From an uncultured Lachnospiraceae bacterium (GTDB lineage: Bacteria > Bacillota > Clostridia > Lachnospirales > Lachnospiraceae): a stretch of 10,177 nucleotides of DNA. Both the position numbers and the translations under genes were made by a program. Shown here piece by piece: positions 7,994-10,177 of this stretch; position 1 is the first letter of the stretch, and every line of letters begins with the position of its first letter. The stretch is from assembly GCA_902797785.1 (NCBI GenBank), contig CADBUD010000210.1, positions 1-10,177 of the forward strand, in the 5' to 3' direction. The notes below the pieces were generated by a model that ran no database searches, had not been told where the DNA came from, and saw only the letters and a list, made by a program, of their open reading frames with translations.

Positions 7994-8584
7994 CTAACGG
8001 TATCTTTGTACCAGCTCTCCCAGTCCCGGATCCTTTGTTCCCTGACCAATCGCGTTGAATTTCCATTCATTATTATGACGATAGACCTCACCAAAAATCA
8101 TGGCAGTCATTCCATCGTAATCATCCGAGAGATTGTAATGACACATCTCATGATTGGTCTTTCCATCAACTAAACGAACATAGGCATTTTTGATCATACC
8201 GAAGTGCTGGTTCCTTTGAACCGCCTGATAAATATTTACTACAATGACCAGGCGGTCATAGGATGACGGAATTTTGGAAAGATCGACTAAAATCTGCTCA
8301 TCATCTCCATCTCCCGCTCCGGTCAGATTGTCTCCCATATGCTGGACCGTTCCGGATTTGTGACGCAGGTTTCCGAAATATACGATATCGGACTTGTCTA
8401 CCAGCTTGCCATTCTGCAATAAGATGACAGAAGCGTCACAGTCGATTGGTTTTGGTTTTTTGGCAAACAATCCTCTGGATGCCGGCTGCGCTTCATCCCA
8501 GCCAAGACCGATCATTACGCTTGCCAAACCGGCATTTTCTTTGGTCAGGCTTACCTTTTGGCCTTTTTGTAAACTTACTGACAT
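7994..8584 (-). CDS. TerD-family protein, divergent TerZ-like paralogue
   Basis: This is a 196-residue cytosolic TerD-domain protein. TerD domains bind Ca2+ and act in tellurite and general chemical-stress resistance, by mechanisms still poorly understood. It shares with its neighbours SLQKGQKVSLTK (4-15), GLGWD (26-30), HMGDNLTGAGDGDDE (82-96), NAYVRLVD (133-140) and EWKFNAIG (173-180). It differs in having an insertion after GWD (31-46, with GLFAKKPKP), IDCDAS (47-52) in place of FDLDAA, and a C-terminus that lacks the FQGGLAALCG tail. This arrangement (GWDxA, a G/K-rich insert, then I-D-x-D-A-S) recalls TerZ rather than TerD. The start at 8584 is supported by a good GAGGAGG just upstream. 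It is separated from the preceding terD by a 151-base gap with a hairpin and a candidate promoter. Confidence 0.9.
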   Translation of the reverse strand: MSVSLQKGQKVSLTKENAGLASVMIGLGWDEAQPASRGLFAKKPKPIDCDASVILLQNGKLVDKSDIVYFGNLRHKSGTVQHMGDNLTGAGDGDDEQILVDLSKIPSSYDRLVIVVNIYQAVQRNQHFGMIKNAYVRLVDGKTNHEMCHYNLSDDYDGMTAMIFGEVYRHNNEWKFNAIGQGTKDPGLGELVQRYR

Positions 8585-8610
8585 ATGATTTCCTCCTCTA
8601 TAAATGCCAG

Positions 8611-8616
8611 ATTATA
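8611..8616 (-). promoter_or_regulatory. Candidate internal promoter -10 box for the TerZ-like/ATPase/phosphatase genes
   Basis: On the minus strand these bases read TATAAT, the -10 consensus, about 27 bases upstream of the TerZ-like ATG and just ahead of its ribosome binding site. No good -35 box is found 16-18 bases upstream (the best is TCTATA), so the site is weak or activator-dependent, if real. Confidence 0.35.
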
Positions 8617-8648
8617 TCTGACTTGTTTTTTTCTATAGACCGAACATA

Positions 8649-8692
8649 GCAGAGGGTTTTCCTTCGTTTTGACTTCTGGAAACTCCCTCTGC
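8649..8692 (-). other. Intercistronic hairpin inside the ter operon
   Basis: GCAGAGGG (8649-8656) pairs perfectly with CCCTCTGC (8685-8692). After a small internal bulge, TTTCC (8658-8662) pairs with GGAAA (8678-8682), leaving a 15-base loop. It lies in the 151-base gap between the second terD and the TerZ-like gene. No T run follows it in the direction of transcription, so a classic terminator is unlikely. It may be an mRNA processing or stabilising structure that sets different levels for the TerD pair and the downstream genes. Confidence 0.5.
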
Positions 8693-8735
8693 CACTTTCT
8701 CGTTACTCTTCTTTCTTGAAACTATAGCAAACGCA

Positions 8736-9317
8736 TCAGCCTACTTCTACTCCGAAGTTGCCGCATAATGCTGCAAGCCCACCCTGGAAACCGCTTCCGA
8801 TCGCATTGAACTTCCACTCATCGTTGTTTTTGTAGAGTTCTCCGAAAATGACAGCGGTCTCAATGGAATAATCTTCTCCTAAGTCATAACGAAGAAGCTC
8901 TTCTCCGTTTTCTTCATTGTAGATCCGGATGTATGCGTTGGAGACCTGTCCGAAATTCTGATTTCTGGAATCTGCTTCGTAGATGGTCGCCGTGAAATCA
9001 ATTTTTGTAATTTCAGCAGGAACTGCCGAAAGATCGATTTTGATCTGCTCATCATCTCCATCACCTGCTCCGGTCAGGTTATCACCCATGTGCTGTACGC
9101 TGCCGGATGGATGATTCAGATTTCCATAGAAGACAAAATCCTCTGATTTTGCTGCCTTTCCATTGTCTCCCAGCAGGAATGCCGCTGCATCCAGGTCGAA
9201 ATCTCCACCGGTGTCAAATGCGTTTACATCCCATCCAAGTCCTACAACGACCTTTTTTAATCCCGGATTTCCTTTGGTCAGGCTCACCTTCTGACCTTTC
9301 TGTAAATTTACTGGCAT
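8736..9317 (-). CDS. terD: TerD-family calcium-binding stress protein (second of the pair)
   Basis: This 193-residue cytosolic protein is a single TerD domain. Visible motifs are NLQKGQKVSLTKGNPGL (4-20), GLGWD (26-30), the acidic strand DFDLDAAAF (39-47), GDNLTGAGDGDDE (78-90), NFGQVSNAY (121-129), the YDLGEDYSIETA block (144-155) and EWKFNAIGSGFQGGLAALCG (167-186). The conserved aspartates are the kind that bind Ca2+ in structurally studied TerD proteins. It is about 69% identical (134 of 193 positions, counted by eye without gaps) to the upstream paralogue, which points to a tandem duplication. The start at 9317 has AAGGAGG at 9326-9332. It lies 39 bases downstream of the first terD and belongs to the same transcript. 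TerE is an equally reasonable name, because the families overlap. Confidence 0.94.
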   Translation of the reverse strand: MPVNLQKGQKVSLTKGNPGLKKVVVGLGWDVNAFDTGGDFDLDAAAFLLGDNGKAAKSEDFVFYGNLNHPSGSVQHMGDNLTGAGDGDDEQIKIDLSAVPAEITKIDFTATIYEADSRNQNFGQVSNAYIRIYNEENGEELLRYDLGEDYSIETAVIFGELYKNNDEWKFNAIGSGFQGGLAALCGNFGVEVG

Positions 9318-9356
9318 AATTATGTCCTCCTTGTTTTTATTATAAATTTTTATTTC

Positions 9357-9938
9357 TTAAGCAACTTCAATTCCATAGTGACCGCATAATGCAGCAAGTC
9401 CGCCCTGGAAACCACTTCCGATCGCGTTGAACTTCCAATCTCCGTTGTGTTTGTAAATTTCTCCGACAACGATGGCTGTCTCAATTGAGAAATCCTCTCC
9501 CAGATCGTAGTGAATCAGCTCCGTTCCTGTAGCATCGTCCACAATCCGCACGTAAGCATTGGAAACCTGTCCAAAATTCTGACGGCGTTTATCTGAATCA
9601 TAAATGGTAACCGTAAATGCAATCCTTTCAATGTTGGCAGGAATCATGGAAAGATCGACAAAAATCTGCTCGTCATCTCCCTCGCCCTCACCGGTCAAGT
9701 TGTCTCCCATGTGTTTTACTGAGCCGGAATTGTGCTCTAAGTTACCGTAGAAGACGAACTCTTTCTCTGTCGGGCATTTTGCTCTGGAATCCAGCATGAA
9801 TGCAGCTGCATCCAAATCAAAATCCGCACCGGAATCAAACTCATTTACATCCCATCCAAGTCCTACCATGATTTTTTTCAGGCTCGGATTTCCCTTTGTC
9901 AGGTCAACTTTCTGACCTTTGGATAAATTAATTGGCAT
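9357..9938 (-). CDS. terD: TerD-family calcium-binding stress protein (first gene of the operon)
   Basis: This is a 193-residue TerD-domain protein and the promoter-proximal gene of the ter operon. It carries NLSKGQKVDLTKGNPSL (4-20), GLGWD (26-30), DFDLDAAAF (39-47), GDNLTGEGEGDDE (78-90), NFGQVSNAY (121-129), YDLGEDFSIETA (144-155) and DWKFNAIGSGFQGGLAALCG (167-186). The ATG at 9936-9938 is chosen over the in-frame ATG at 9992 because it begins at the conserved MPINL start of the family and has AAGGAGG at 9946-9952, seven bases away. The longer version would also begin at the expected transcription start. Differences from its neighbour cluster at residues 50-60, a loop between strands. Family membership is certain; the exact molecular role of TerD proteins is not established. 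Confidence 0.94.
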   Translation of the reverse strand: MPINLSKGQKVDLTKGNPSLKKIMVGLGWDVNEFDSGADFDLDAAAFMLDSRAKCPTEKEFVFYGNLEHNSGSVKHMGDNLTGEGEGDDEQIFVDLSMIPANIERIAFTVTIYDSDKRRQNFGQVSNAYVRIVDDATGTELIHYDLGEDFSIETAIVVGEIYKHNGDWKFNAIGSGFQGGLAALCGHYGIEVA

Positions 9939-9974
9939 ACCATTTCCTCCTTGTCTGCTTTGTATTTTTGTTAT

Positions 9975-10005
9975 ACTCATTGAAGAGTACACCTCTGACT
10001 CATTG
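9975..10005. repeat. Direct repeat ACTCATTG in the ter operon leader and -10 region
   Basis: ACTCATTG occurs at 9975-9982 and again at 9998-10005, 23 bases apart; the second copy overlaps the -10 box. The spacing, about two helical turns, would suit a regulator binding on one face of the DNA. No known regulator site was recognised. Confidence 0.3.
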
Positions 10006-10030
10006 TACTATTTTTGAAACATTTTTTCAA
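10002..10030 (-). promoter_or_regulatory. Sigma-A promoter of the ter operon
   Basis: Reading leftwards, TTGAAA (10030-10025) and TACAAT (10007-10002) are separated by exactly 17 bases; each matches five of six consensus bases. Transcription should start near 9995, leaving a leader of about 57 bases before the first terD ATG. Confidence 0.75.
10014..10030. promoter_or_regulatory. Possible operator: inverted repeat over the -35 box
   Basis: TTGAAA (10014-10019) and TTTCAA (10025-10030) form a perfect six-base dyad with a five-base centre. One half is the -35 box itself, so a protein bound here would block or modulate the promoter. AT-rich dyads of this size also arise by chance, hence the low confidence. 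Confidence 0.35.
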
Positions 10031-10060
10031 CATAATATTTTAATTTCAAGGAAAAAATAT

Positions 10061-10177
10061 GTTGCTATTCGTAACAGTTCACCATTATTCTCCCGCAAGG
10101 TATTTTCATGCGTTTTTTGCACACCGTAGGCGTACAGAGTATGAAAATCCGGGGCAGTGGGCGCGAAATATGACCGT
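10061..10177. repeat. Large structured intergenic repeat, copy 2 (cut by the window edge)
   Basis: GTTGCTATTC...ACAG (10061-10077) and 10119-10140 match the reverse complement of copy 1 (1651-1664 and 1603-1626; the latter at about 19 of 22 aligned bases). By contrast, 10144-10176 matches copy 1 (1555-1588) in the forward direction, starting with 14 identical bases, AAAATCCGGGGCAG. The element is therefore related to copy 1 but has one internal segment inverted. ATTTTCAT (10102-10109) and ATGAAAAT (10141-10148) form an eight-base inverted repeat around the first part. No gene is visible here, and the copy continues past the right edge. Confidence 0.65.

Noticed and set aside
8649..8692. Rho-independent terminator inside the ter operon
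   Set aside because: The stem is good, but no T run follows it on the transcribed strand; the nearby T run is on the opposite strand.
9939..9992. Longer first TerD protein starting at 9992
   Set aside because: The start would sit at the predicted transcription start, and the extension contains the strong AAGGAGG belonging to the ATG at 9938.

Overview
The window looks like chromosomal DNA of a Gram-positive member of the Clostridia, probably Lachnospiraceae. The pointers are moderately AT-rich sequence, strong AAGGAGG-type ribosome binding sites, near-consensus sigma-A promoters, and proteins that resemble clostridial families. No tRNA, rRNA, insertion sequence, prophage gene or CRISPR array is visible. 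The assignment is inference from sequence character, not from a database search.

Layout. The left part reads rightwards: a 6-phosphofructokinase gene (205-1377) with a very good promoter (74-102) and a hairpin terminator (1411-1448). A 316-base gene-free gap follows, filled with stacked hairpins that belong to a dispersed intergenic repeat. Next comes a class A penicillin-binding protein (1694-4357) ending in a strong bidirectional terminator (4356-4403). The right part reads leftwards as one probable operon that starts at a promoter at 10002-10030. In order of transcription it encodes two closely related TerD proteins (9357-9938, 8736-9317), a divergent TerZ-like TerD-family protein (7994-8584), a PMCA-type calcium P-type ATPase (5283-7949) and a Cof-type HAD phosphatase (4453-5280). 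It converges on the PBP gene and probably shares its terminator.

How the genes fit together. The five-gene operon is the most interesting part. TerD-family proteins are calcium-binding stress proteins of the tellurite/chemical-stress (Ter) systems. Linking three of them to a calcium pump suggests a module coupling cytosolic Ca2+ to a Ter-type stress response. HAD phosphatases are known companions of Ter loci, and here the phosphatase start lies two bases after the ATPase stop. TelA, TerB, TerC, ATP-grasp and phosphoribosyltransferase genes that often accompany Ter loci are not in this window. PFK (glycolysis) and the PBP (peptidoglycan synthesis) appear to be independent housekeeping units.

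A second thread is the repeat family. A large copy lies at 1477-1668, a second runs off the right edge (10061-10177), a short remnant touches the phosphatase stop codon (4425-4453), and a possible end fragment sits at the left edge (24-37). The second copy carries one internal segment in the opposite orientation relative to the first.
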